NCBI GenBank assembly: GCA_021527695.1
Contig: JAKFAO010000002.1
Span: 1,364,501 to 1,428,500, forward strand
Origin: Naematelia aurantialba
Taxonomy: Eukaryota > Basidiomycota > Tremellomycetes > Tremellales > Naemateliaceae
Length of the DNA stretch: 64,000 bases
Reading direction: 5' to 3'
Shown: positions 33,241 to 44,300 of the stretch, piece by piece
Numbering within the stretch: the first letter of the stretch is position 1
Layout of the letters: every line of letters starts with the position of its first letter
Translations under genes and position numbers: made by a program
The notes under the pieces: generated by a model
The model's input: only the letters and a program-made list of their open reading frames with translations
Databases searched by the model: none
What the model was told of the DNA's origin: nothing

Positions 33241-34047
33241 ATGGCAGACCGAGAGAGCATTTCCACTACACGGGCTACTGCATCAGTCAATACCCCCACG
33301 CAAGAGTCTTCCATACGTTTTGCAGCGCCTGAAGAATCCAATCCATATTGGCGCCCCGTGGGCGTGGATGGTCCACCCACATCGGATGACCCCGCTGGTC
33401 ACGGGGAAGGAAGCAGCACACAACCCGTGTCATCCCAATTGGTCCCACCAAGCCATGGTGAGTCGTCGCAGACCAGAGCTCCAAGTGGCAGTGGCAGGTT
33501 GCGCACCTTGGTCAAGCGCATGAAGAACAACATAGTGTCAACCAAGACTCCCAAGACGAAGATTTCAGAGGACGAAAAAATGATGAATGACTTCCAAAAG
33601 TGGCTGGAAAACACCGTCCGCGCAAGAGCCCCGACCACAAGGAAGGATGCGGCGCAGGCTGCGGTTAGTACACAGGACTCTGGTGGGCACGAATCACACC
33701 CATACTGACAGCTGTCGTAGTGGTGTGTTCTCAACGGGCACTCGATTGAGAACATGCAAGGCAATCGGTGGACGACATATAGCCAAATGACGAGAGACAC
33801 GTTACTGAATCTGTCACGTGCCTACCCCCGAAGGGAGACACAGGAGGATGATTGGACTCTCGTGCAGCGCTGGCAGCCCAGGATTGACTGGTCTCCACGC
33901 GATAACTGGTTATCGCGTGAAATGGCTGGAGCGCCCTTTGAAGAAACCCGGGCCGTCTTGCGTCTTGCCACGAAGCTTTCGGACCCCGAGCTCCGCACCT
34001 ACCTGTCGAGCTTTTATCCTCGGATGCTACCGGGAGATTCAAGCTGA
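33241..34047 (+). CDS. array B member 9, unknown function
   Basis: Exons 33241-33663 and 33721-34047, 57-base phase-0 intron with a GTTAGT donor, 249 residues. The N-terminal 80 residues are Ser/Thr/Pro rich, followed by a basic patch (R-L-R-T-L-V-K-R-M-K) and the helix K-M-M-N-D-F-Q-K-W-L-E-N-T-V. Exon two starts W-C-V-L-N-G-H-S-I and ends T-R-A-V-L-R-L-A-T-K-L-S-D-P-E-L-R-T-Y-L. It is the sister of member 8 in exon two and promoter, but exon one is largely different. It is the last copy of the array. Confidence 0.7.
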
Positions 34048-34675
34048 AATGCACCAAGAACCTCGCATGACTCCTCTTTGGCGCAGGGGCAACGCTCACG
34101 TCCAGACGCTTACTTTGAGTATTTACATACTGCTACCGCTTGTGTTACACAGAATCACATCGTTTGAGATGCAACAGATTTGGGTGCGAGATATTGACGG
34201 AAGTGCCTACTTTCAATGACTGTTTATCTTTTCCAGTGCCCAGAATGCTCGCAATCATAAATTAGTCATATCAATCCAACCGAGAGCCGCACGGCCGCTC
34301 GGACATTGACTGGACACTGCCGCCGCTGATGCAAGGCGACTTTGTGATACCCTGACTCTCGGCTACGAGTCGTCTAACGGGCAGATCACGAGGACGCACA
34401 AATTCTACCTGACCGCTCTGCACGTCTCTATTGATTATCACTTGCCTCTCCTACGAGTTGAGCAGCGGGAGCGGCTCTCGCCAATGCATGCCTCTCTCGA
34501 AGCGAAGAACGAAGGTCCGTGCGCAGAGGATTACTCTTACGTAAGTCTTGCGGCTATGCCACAGTTACTGCATCAGTTCGTGCAATACCCGCAATCAGCA
34601 AAGCAGTACCAGCGGTAGTTGCATCGTTCCATATTAGACGACCCGACAGCGACCACAGCCAGCGACCTGCGAATA
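34048..34675. other. intergenic between array B and DPH6
   Basis: Convergent 3' regions; nothing recognised. Confidence 0.45.
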
Positions 34676-37278
34676 TCAACTACCAAACACCTCGAACGCC
34701 ACAGGCTTCCGGACGCCATGGCGATCCACAACCTCCAAAACTGGCACGAACGTAATACACACGTCTCTCCCTGCAATGACAGTCCGAACGGCGCTCTCAA
34801 TTGCGACTAAACAGTCAGCATAGTGGATAGTCATGATCTCAGGGAACTCACGTTCCGAGCTCGCGATCGAAGAGACGTGGTACACTTTTATACTGACCGC
34901 TCGATCGAGTATCTCACTCAACGAACTAGCTGTGTGCGGGGAAACTTCCGTGACATCTGTTTCTCCGCTCGTCAGCATGAGTCATTCATCGTAGGTCGGA
35001 CGCACCTTGGAAAAACACCACAGCTCGTATGCCCCGGTTCACCTGACCAGAGGTCGTACAGCTCTCCCAGCTCCAGCTGCCTGTTTCTCCGATTCCGTAT
35101 ACAGGCTGAAGCTCCTCGTCGTCGTCGTCTTCTTCGGAGACTAAAGAGTCTGCTCCAAGGGTTGTGAGAGGTACTTCTGACTCTCCTTTTCGACCGGTAT
35201 GAACGTTGACTTGATATTCCACCAATGCGCCTCTAGGCAGTTCTTTCGCTCTGAGGAAGGCCACTGGTGCTTGCCCAAATCCGTTCTTTGCATATCAGCC
35301 CATTTGCTCCACCTTGACGTGATTCAGCACTTACCTCGGCAGCCCAGATTGACCAAGATCGCCGCACTACGTCTGAGCCTTCCCCCGAGCCCACAAACCA
35401 TCCAACGCAGCTTTCGCCCCATCCACTCCATCCTCCGCCTGTCGAGTTCCGACTCCGAAGCACCTCTAGTATCCGCCTCACATGCTGAAGAGCAAGTACG
35501 GCTTGATGTGGGTAGGTTGAAGTTCCATGGGATGGAGCGAGGGGCAGTGTGAGGGACGCAGGGAGGAGAGGAATTTGCCCCGCGAGATGTACTCTCTCGT
35601 TGACCTGCTTGATCAGCCAGGCGCATTAGAATCAAAAGAGGCACAAACAATAACGGCTTGGGAATAGGGTCCGATGTTTGCCGGAGCCCAATAACTCAAC
35701 CCATGGACATGTAGAGCCTGTCGTCTGCCGACTTTGTTCCCCTCAGTGGTTGTCCCGACTGGCCGATCGTCGAAGCCGACTATCTCGAGCCGAACTCGTT
35801 CGCCTGCCGGAAGGGGCACAGCAACAGTCGCTCGACTAGGTGGCGAGGTACCGAAAAAGGTTGCGTATGCAGCGTTTGCCTGGGCGAACAAGGACATAGA
35901 GGGGAGAAGGAGAGTGATGTGCGTCGAGTGCAGTGGCAGTGATAGGGAATGAGACTCTAACGACTCTTGTCGAATTAGCAATGTACTAGTGAAGAGAATG
36001 TGGGTGCCGCTTACTGGATAAGGCGCTGAAACGCCGGATTACTTCATCTGCTAAGCTCTCTTCTGGTTGCGCCTTGCCGCCTATTGACGCCGCAAACCAC
36101 CTCCCCTTCGTGGCGAATCGAATTTCGTCCTCATTCCGCCACTCATCACCAGTCTCCATCTTCTCCGGTCTGTCGACTATCTCCTCTGCCGATTCGTCCT
36201 CGTTAATCGACGTGTCCCAGGTTCCGAGCTCCTCCAAGGTGTCCCTGCTAACCCCATCGAGACCATCTCGCCGATCTCTCTCGTTCAAACCGAGCATCTC
36301 TCTCAACTCGGCAACACTCGGCCGCGACCACCCCTCCTTCTCCTCGAGTTCCGCTTCGTCCACTTTAAGATACGCCACGGGGTATGGCTCGGGATCAGTC
36401 ACGACGACTCTCGTCTTGATGAGCTTTAGGCGATGCGAGAAGAGCGGGCTCGAGAGCGTTATCGTTTCGAACTCGCCCCCTTCTCCGGCCGGATGTGACC
36501 CATACTCTCGTTCCTGGCATAGCCGTCAGCCTAGCAGGATATAAGGGGCTAGCACTAGCTCACCAGACGAGCCAGCAGCGGGCGAACTTGTGCCAGAGTC
36601 TTCCCGACGAGATTGGTTCCCAGACCCACACCTGCGACTTTTACCAAGACCGCCTCGAGACCGCTACTGATCATGCGGTCCAGTAAGGGAAGCTGCGGTT
36701 CCTGCCACAGGTATGAAAGCGAAACGAGTCCCAGGCGACCACAAACATGCTCGATGCGAAGCCTTTGGTAGTTCGATAGTATAGCCCCAGAAGCCAGCGC
36801 CGTTGCTTCTGGATGTGCTTCCTGCGGCCTGATTCAGCCGGCTATGACCTCAATGACACACCTCAAGCGCACCTTGACCTGTCTGAGTAGCATTGCAAGA
36901 TCCTCCGTCTCGTCACCTGGACTCCCACTCCCTTCTCCACCCCTGAGCCGGCTGCCGTACTCTGGCCCCCGCTCAACGGCCTTGCCCTTGATTGTCCGAG
37001 TGTACAAGGGTAGATCGAGCGCACGAGCGATGAACGGTAGCAGCTGCGTCCCGACAGACTGATACATGTGTGAATCTAGCTCATCTGATATTTCTACCTC
37101 AGCCCTGACCGCTAGCTTTGTATCGCTGCCGCTCACCTGTCCCCGGTTCGGGCTGGAGAGTAGCAATGGCTACCAGCTCGTGCCCATTCGCGATGCAGTG
37201 GAGGAGGTTGAAGGTCGAGTCTTTCCCACCAGAGACAAGCCCGACAACCTTGTGCTTGATCCCTGGAAGGTCCGCCAT
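34676..37278 (-). CDS. DPH6: diphthine-ammonia ligase with RidA-like C-terminal domains
   Basis: This enzyme performs the last step of diphthamide formation on elongation factor 2, using ATP and ammonia. The start is the ATG at 37276-37278, followed by K-V-V-G-L-V-S-G-G-K-D-S-T-F-N, the PP-loop of the ATP pyrophosphatase domain. Further N-domain marks are D-S-H-M-Y-Q-S-V-G and the G-E-G-G-E-F-E-T-I-T segment. Two YjgF/RidA-like domains follow, visible as Y-W-A-P-A-N-I-G-P-Y-S-Q-A and H-L-A-G-Q-I-P-L-L-P-A-S. A final domain ends with V-P-V-L-E-V-V-D-R-H-G-V-R-K-P. This PP-loop + RidA architecture is usual for fungal Dph6. An insert of about 100 acidic residues sits around 36050-36350. Several short introns interrupt the gene; I did not place them all. 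Confidence 0.88.
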
Positions 37279-37712
37279 GGTCATATACCCTCCAGTGAGG
37301 TGAAGCACAAAACTGCAGAGCACTCACCACCATGCTGTTTAGTTGCCGACTTTTTGTAGTGGAGGGAGGCATTTGACACGGAGTTCCTAATCAAAGTCCG
37401 TGCTCATTAGCGGGATCAAATCTTGCTCTAGCGTGAATCCTCGTTCCACTACAAATGGGTTCCTGGAAAAAAAGAAGCCAACTGGAACGGACAAGCAACA
37501 CTCTCTCTTCGAACCCTTCCATCCTGACCTCTTGGGATTCCTCGAACACGGGATTGCACATCACATCGCAAGTACAGAGACAACTGCCGAGCCTGTCTCT
37601 GCGGCAACTTGCTGCTGGCCTCGCGAATCCGTGAAAAGAAAAAGAAAAATCCGTTGCGGCGGAATAGGACGCCTTCTCTTCTCTCTCCTAGTCTGCACCG
37701 CTGCACTGCGGA
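37279..37712. promoter_or_regulatory. divergent promoter, DPH6 and coiled-coil protein
   Basis: About 430 bases between divergent starts; no strong element noted apart from pyrimidine-rich tracts near 37670. Confidence 0.45.
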
Positions 37713-40567
37713 ATGTCGGCCCCTTCGTCCACCCAATGGCACGCTATCACCCCTCAGACTCGGCCACTCACACTTTCCATCCTTGAACTCACTCCTCTCG
37801 CCGTGACTCTTGCTCTCACGCTCGCGCCGGTTGCCCCCAATCATCCGAGCACACCAGGCAGTGGGCGAAAGAAGAAACATCAGCGGCGGCGCGAGAGCGA
37901 TGACGAAAACGCGACCGACGATGACCACGCCAACACTTCTCTGAGTGTACCTGGTAGTTGGCCGTCGCTCATTGCTGAAGGAACGAGCTTCAAGGACCTG
38001 TTATCGCATGGTGTGGTCCTGTCAGTTAATGGGCAGCCGTGGAACCGGATCGTCGCGCACGTAAGCGACGACGACGGCGACGAGGTCCCACTGGAGGCTA
38101 TGAGTGATTCTGCAGAAGGTGAAGAGGCGTGGTCAGATATGGAAAGAGCCGGTGAGGAGAATGAGAGCGGATCTGGTGGCGAAGAAGGGGGAGTCACCAG
38201 ACGCCGCCCGCGTAGAGCCAGGTTCAGCTTAAGCGCAGGCAATGCTGTGAAGGGTGACAAGGAAGCTAGGAAGCGGACGGGCAAGGACGGCAGAGCTGGG
38301 GATGGCGACAGGGCGGTCGTGGTTATCTATGGGTTGAGCCCAGGGAAAGAATACGAGATCGAGTTGAAGGTGGTTGGTTTGTCGGGCGAAGATTCCCTGG
38401 GTGAGCGCAGACCACACACCTCAAAGAATAGCTGCTCATAATCGCAGTCTCAAATGCCATTGTCATCCCTCCATCACCCTCGCTACACAATTCTCTGCTC
38501 CCTCGGTCACGGGCAAACTCGTTACGATCAAGATCGCTGCCTCGATCCCGGTCAAATTCAATCAATGCTGCACATCCTGCTTCTCCTCTAGGTCAAGACG
38601 TTCTGAACCTCGGTACCACCCCTGCTGTCAATGGCGATATCTCATCGGCTACTATCCTCCCCCCTCTCGACTCGCAAGCAGCGCAATTACGACACCTCAT
38701 TGCTACTGCGCATACCGACAAGGAGCACCTTCATGCGCAGATCAAAGAGGCACGCCGATCCTCTCAACGCGCTGAAGCGGCTCTACGTGTGGAGATTGAG
38801 ACTGTGAAGAAAGCGATTGAGAAAGCTGGTGGCATGGATATGCGGGCGAAACAAAAGGCGCTAGCTCTGCAGGAGCAAGTAAAACAGGGTTGGGCTGGCG
38901 CCGAATCCGCCGAGGCCGAGACAGCGGCAGTCGAGGAGGGCATGGCAGAGCTCGAGGCGAGGTTGGAGGGTGTGTTGCAGGAAGTGGAGATGGTTCGAAA
39001 CGAGTGGAAGGATGTCAAAGACAAGGAAGAGGAGGTGCGGGAGCGGGAAAAGAAGATGCGCGGAGAGGAGCACAAGAAACTCGTCGAGGTCGTGGCAAAG
39101 ATGGACAAGCTTCGCGCTCGAAAGGAGAAGAAAGAAGCGGAACGTTCGGAGTTGGAAAAGAGGCTGGAAGAGCTAGAGAAGGCACGGGAGGAGGCTGAGC
39201 GACGCAACGAGGAAGAACGGCATCTGCGACGAACAGCTGCACCCCACCCGTCTGCCCATGGCGCACGTTGGGACGAGTGGCACGGTGGTAGTGTCGATAA
39301 CGGGCGGTCGTTGTCTGCCCATCCGAGCCTTACCAACTTGTCAGGCCAGTACGCGGCCGGCCCTGCATACAGACCAAGGGGAGCACCGGGCTACCAACCA
39401 CGCTTTCCTTCTGCCGGGTCAGCACGAACCGGTACTACCGCTGCCTCTGCTGCTGCTGTCGCTGCGTCCCAGGCCAGTCCGACGCACGGTCACGGCTTTT
39501 ACCCAACTGCATCTCCCATCCCGCCGTCGGCATCCGCAACAACAACAAACACGTCTCCCGCGCTACGACCGGCCGCGCCGGGATCCCTCAGGGGCGGGAC
39601 CAACATTGCCGCGTTGCCATTCCATCCGTCCAACCATGATCCGCAGCAGCACCATACCGCGCTCATGCCGCCGCAGCTGCAGCACCGAATCTACCTCGCC
39701 CATCACCACCACGTGCGCCCGCGGCCTGGCCCGACATTCCATCCGCCTCCTAGTGTTGTGGCTGAACAACAGCACCAGCACCACCTGCATCAGCACCAGC
39801 AGCACCACCTGCATGCGCATCAGCATCTGCACCAGCATCAACAGCACCACCAGCATCAGCATCAACAGCAACAGCATCAGCATCAAGCGGCGCAAGCTCA
39901 AACAGCTTCGTTGGCGACCCCGGCGTTCCCACCACTGCCAAGCCAAAGCTCAACTGGGAGCAGCAGCCTGCATGGCTTGGCCAAAAGCTCTCTCAATGCG
40001 ACCACCTCAGCCTCCGGCCCGAGTCTAGCTAGCATCGTGACCCGTGCTGTCCTCTCTCCTACCTCTGCGCTCGCGCAAAACAGCCCCACCATCCCCACCC
40101 CGACCTCACCTACTCCCGCCACCTCGACCACGTCCAACACTGCTCCCAACTCTACCCCCACGTCGCACCAAAACTCGTTGTCCGCAGTCTCTACGCCACC
40201 GCCACCGCCACCCCCCGGACCCGCCAGAGCGTCGAGCCAGGGCTTGCTGCCGTCTCCGTCGCCTGCGACACCGTACGGTACGGGCTACGTCTCGCCAGGC
40301 GGCACGGACCGGGATCGCGACCGCCGAGAATCGCGTGACTTTCCCGCGCTCAGTGCAGGTGTTGGGCCGTGGGCCAGCGTAGGAACAGCGCGCAGTGCGA
40401 CGCCCAGCAGCTGGGTGGCGGGATCTCAGTTTCCCGGCGCCCATGGTGGGGAAAGTCCGGCGGGAAGTGGCAGTGGCAGTGGCAGTGGAAGTGGAAGCGG
40501 ACGCAACTCGCACGCCGGGGGCATCGGCGGTGCGGTAAGGAAGAGCACGGGCGATGCTTCCAGTTGA
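37713..40567 (+). CDS. coiled-coil protein resembling fungal AcrB-type proteins
   Basis: Exons 37713-38400 and 38448-40567, 47-base intron, 935 residues. The N-terminal part contains a hydrophobic stretch (T-P-L-A-V-T-L-A-L-T-L-A-P-V), an acidic linker and an FN3-like strand pattern (V-V-V-I-Y-G-L-S-P-G-K-E-Y-E-I-E-L). After the intron comes an Arg/Ser-rich segment, then a coiled coil of about 170 residues (38700-39220). The rest is disordered: a His/Gln tract (39756-39890), Ser/Thr/Pro-rich stretches and a G-S repeat near the end (40466-40502). The FN3-like strand plus coiled coil recalls fungal 'ubiquitination network signalling' AcrB-type proteins. I am not sure of the family. Confidence 0.6.
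39756..39890 (+). repeat. CAC/CAG repeat encoding a His/Gln tract
   Basis: Interrupted CAG/CAC/CAT codons encode about 45 residues made almost only of His and Gln with a few Leu and Ala. It is inside the coiled-coil gene. Confidence 0.8.
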
Positions 40568-40700
40568 TCATTGATCATTGATCGTGATCATTGATCGTGA
40601 TCATTGAGTTGTTGACCATCGACTGTTGACTGTTGATCGTCGTCTGTTGAATGTTGACGTCGACGATCCACCGTTGACGTTTCACCGTTGACGTCGGCCG
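40564..40700. repeat. TGATCA-rich repeat after the stop codon
   Basis: Directly after the TGA of the coiled-coil gene, ATTGATCATTGATCGTGATC-type units repeat about five times (40564-40608), followed by looser GTTGACTGTTGATCG and CCGTTGACGT repeats to about 40700. The palindromic TGATCA cores can fold into hairpins, so a role in 3' end formation is possible but not shown. Confidence 0.65.
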
Positions 40701-41353
40701 TCTCTGGAAGAGTGCGGCGAAACGAGCACCCCACGTCGGGTGCAGTAGCAATAGCATAAGCAATAGCATTAACAATAGTAGGACAAGTAGTAGCACGGGC
40801 TTGCACCCACGCACATGCACGGTAAAAAAAAACGTACGAACAAGGCACAGACGGGTCCCATGGCACTCGAATTTTGTACGCACTTGCCAGTGTGATACTA
40901 TCCAGCGTGTCGGTGGCAAAAGTGACTGCGACTGTGACAGCTGCCGCATCCATCTCTGAATTCATACATTCGACACATCCCATCTGCCCTGCAACTCATG
41001 CCACCCTTCATTACGATACCCGTCATACCCTGCAGCCTGACAGCACACCTCAACTGCTCTTCGACATCTTCGATACTGCCACGCTCCTTTCAGACGCATT
41101 TCATCTAACGCTCATGATCATCACCATGCTTTTGATACGAAATACGAAATACGGAATAGCGTGAGCTGGCCAGGGATATCGCCTAGAGACCAGGACCGGA
41201 CACCGGAAGACCGGGACGAGAGGACGGCAGAAGGGGAAGCGGACGGAAGATGAGGTATACTACAAACGCGAAAGAGTTCTAGACAAATAGCCAGTCCCAG
41301 TCCAAGTCCATGACTAGTCGTCGAGGTAGAGATAGTGGCGGGTCGGGTGGTGT
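40701..41353. other. intergenic, convergent 3' regions
   Basis: No gene supported between the coiled-coil protein and clathrin. Confidence 0.45.
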
Positions 41354-44300
41354 CTAGTAGAAGCCAGTTGGTTGAGCCATCATGCCCCCGCCATTCATCA
41401 TGCCTCCATTTGGTTGGAACCCACTGCAAGCGTAAGCTCAGTCGAGATCGAAGGTAAGATATTAGGAAAGATAGCAATTGTAAGAGATGGAGTCCTCAAA
41501 GAGGAAGATACAGTGGGAGGACGACGATATCAGGAAAGCTCACGTCGGGCCACCAATCATCAGCCGACCACCCAATCCTGACCCCAACAGACTGCTCGGC
41601 TCGCCATCCGGTTCCTCCTTCTTTGTCTTTTCCAGCAACTCCTTGACCTGCTTCTCCAGCGCTGCGACCTTGTTGACCTGATCTCGCTGGTGTTGGAGCA
41701 CATATGGTTTGGAGTAGTCCGACAACCCAAATCGCCATGACTAACAGAATCAGCACCGGACACCTTCCGCCGGAGTACGACGTGACCCACCATCTCTTCA
41801 ACAAAGTCTGGTCGTACGAGCTCAAAGCACACGTAGAGGATCGCTGCAAAGGCATCTTTGTTACCGATCGAGACAAAGTAGCCCGCGAGATCCTCGGCAA
41901 CGGCAATATCTTTCGAAGCAGCCGCACTCTCAAGCGCATCGCGCCATAACCGATCTGCCTTGGATAGCGCCAATGACTCTTCATACATGTGGTTGAGCTG
42001 ATGTGATCAGCATACCACTCGCCAGCCGCAACAAGACCATACTTACTCGGTAGAGAAGTGCTGCGATCCGTCGGAACTCCAAAAGCTCATGTGTCTCGAG
42101 TCGCTTCGCGAGCTTGATCGCGTCGTATTGGTCGTATGTCTCAAGACTGCTCCGAAGTGTGACATGGTCCTCCTCCTCAATAAGCAAGTCGTTATATGCC
42201 TCGTTGACCACAGCGAGGTTGAGCTTCTGGGTGCCGATGAGATAAGGCTTCGCGAGCGGAAGATGATCCTCATTCTGCAGGATTTTGACCACGCGGCCAT
42301 GGTCTAGACGAGGCGACAGCGCAGCGAGCAGATCAGGAAGGAGATTAGGCTGAAGATGTGATCAGCTACGATAGGCAATCCTTAGAAGACACTTACCTGG
42401 TTCTGGAGGTAGAAGGTGACAGCTCGGTAGGCGATCTCCATGTTGGCGACCTTGATGCAGACCTTCTTGAACTGGTCGTGGTCCCAGTCGGCGAGTCGCT
42501 CCATCATGGCCAGTGCAGCATTGTCAGGCTCATCTGTGGGTGGAAGCAGGCGGTGGGAGAAGAAGGATGGGTTCAAAGAAGAACGGGTGGAAAGAAGCAT
42601 GGGTTGAAAGAAGCATGGGTGAAAGCAGGCACGTATGGAGACAAGCAAACAAGCGAAAGGGACAGAACCCGTCAGTCTTCGTACCATAAAGCGTCTGATC
42701 ACTCACCGTAGACAATGTAGAGGAACACCAATTCAGGCCAGAGATGCGCCTGCTCGGCGGCACGAATCACTTTGGGCTGTAATAGCGCGTCAGCCGTAAA
42801 ATTTTACAATCGGTCGTCCAGAGGGGAAGCGTGGACGAGATCACTCACAATGTTAACTCGTTGCCAGAAGAGTTTCAAGTGCTCCATGACTGCAGTTGTA
42901 AGCTAAGCGTGATCGAAAAAGGCTAGATAGCTTACGCTTCTCAGGTCGGTATTTGGCATAGAGAACACTGAGTTCAGTGAACATGCCCTGAGACGTGTCA
43001 GTTCAGGTAGAGTGCAAAGTATCATAGAGCAGACCATATGTGCTCTCTCCAAGCCTAGGCCCCCTTCCATCAGTGAGATGATCTCGTCAAAGTAGCCGTT
43101 CCTCTCGTAGAGCGAAAGCAATCCTGGCAGCTCTTCCGCATGTACCTATTTCATTTAGCGGATTCCAAGACCAGAATGACAACCAAATGGCTCACAACGA
43201 GGTTCAGCCCACAGATTTGGGCGAGTCGGAACTCCTTCTTGTCCACACATGCAGCATTGACCTGCTTCCACACCCTGCTCCGAGTCAGCTTCCGTGCTTT
43301 CGATATCTAACGAGGCAGCTCACTGAGTGTTGCCAGCCTTTCGCGCCGCATCAACGGCAGCCTGGTTCTCTCCAAGATAGATGAGGGTAGTAGCCAGTCT
43401 CGCCCAGTTCGAAATACTCGAGAACAAGAGCTTGGCAGCCTGGTACAGCTCGTCGTCGAAACACTTTTCTCCGACTTTGAGAACATCCGCAACATTGGTC
43501 ATACTCAGGAACTCCTCCATGTCGTGCAATCGGTCCGTCTTGGCGTACGCATATGCCAGCTCGGTGTCGATCTTCGGTTCACGCGCTGATTTGCGGGCCA
43601 TTTGCAAGAACCGAACCAAGTCCTCATGCTTGCCAGCTCGGTTTGCAATTTCAATGACCTCTTCAAAGTTGCTTGGATCCTCAGCCTTGATGTACGAGTC
43701 GATGGCATCCTTGACACGCAGACCATCGAGCTGTGCTTTGCCGAGTCTGCTCCACACTGCAGGTTGGTTGATCTTGCTCGCGTAAGCAAAGCCCCGCTCG
43801 ATAGAGACCATGTGCTCGACGAGGACATTCATCGCCTCGGCGTTCATATCGTTCTTCGAGTAGATGGTGAATGCCTCCTCGTACAGCCCAGCCTCGGTGG
43901 CGACTTTGGCAATGGCTTCAATGTCGTAGCCTGTGAGTTTATTGATGTAGCCCATCACCTTGCCCTTGTCGTTCTTGATAGCCGTCAAGAACATCAGTGA
44001 CTGTAGTGAGCGGTTGTCACTGAACGGCGACTCCTCCAAGATGATCTTTTCGAGCAATTCGAGCAGCGGGCCGTGAAGCTCCATGTGCATGAACGCCTTG
44101 ACTGTGACCGAAACATCATCGGGGTCGGTGCACTCTGGGATGGCCGTGGCGACAACCTGATCGACAAGGGCTCGACGATGGATGCTCTCGGGGTTGAGGA
44201 CCTGTGTCCAAAGATCGATATCGCGTCTTTTGACCAGATACCTCGCTTGGTGCTTGTACATCTGGTTCTCGTTGGTAATGTGGATAAGCTCGTCGTCACA

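Noticed and set aside
33899..33922. TGTTATCGCG-like inverted repeat GCGATAACTGGTTATCGC inside array B member 9
   Set aside because: A short palindrome in coding sequence with no flanking duplication; not evidence of a mobile element.
21918..34047. Array B as a degraded transposon or retroelement family
   Set aside because: Copies have conserved spliced introns, no terminal repeats, no target-site duplications, and no polymerase or transposase motifs.
39563..39946. Minus-strand frame rich in Leu, Met and Val opposite the His/Gln tract
   Set aside because: It is the complement of CAG/CAC/CAT codons in the plus-strand coiled-coil gene; the composition is an artefact.
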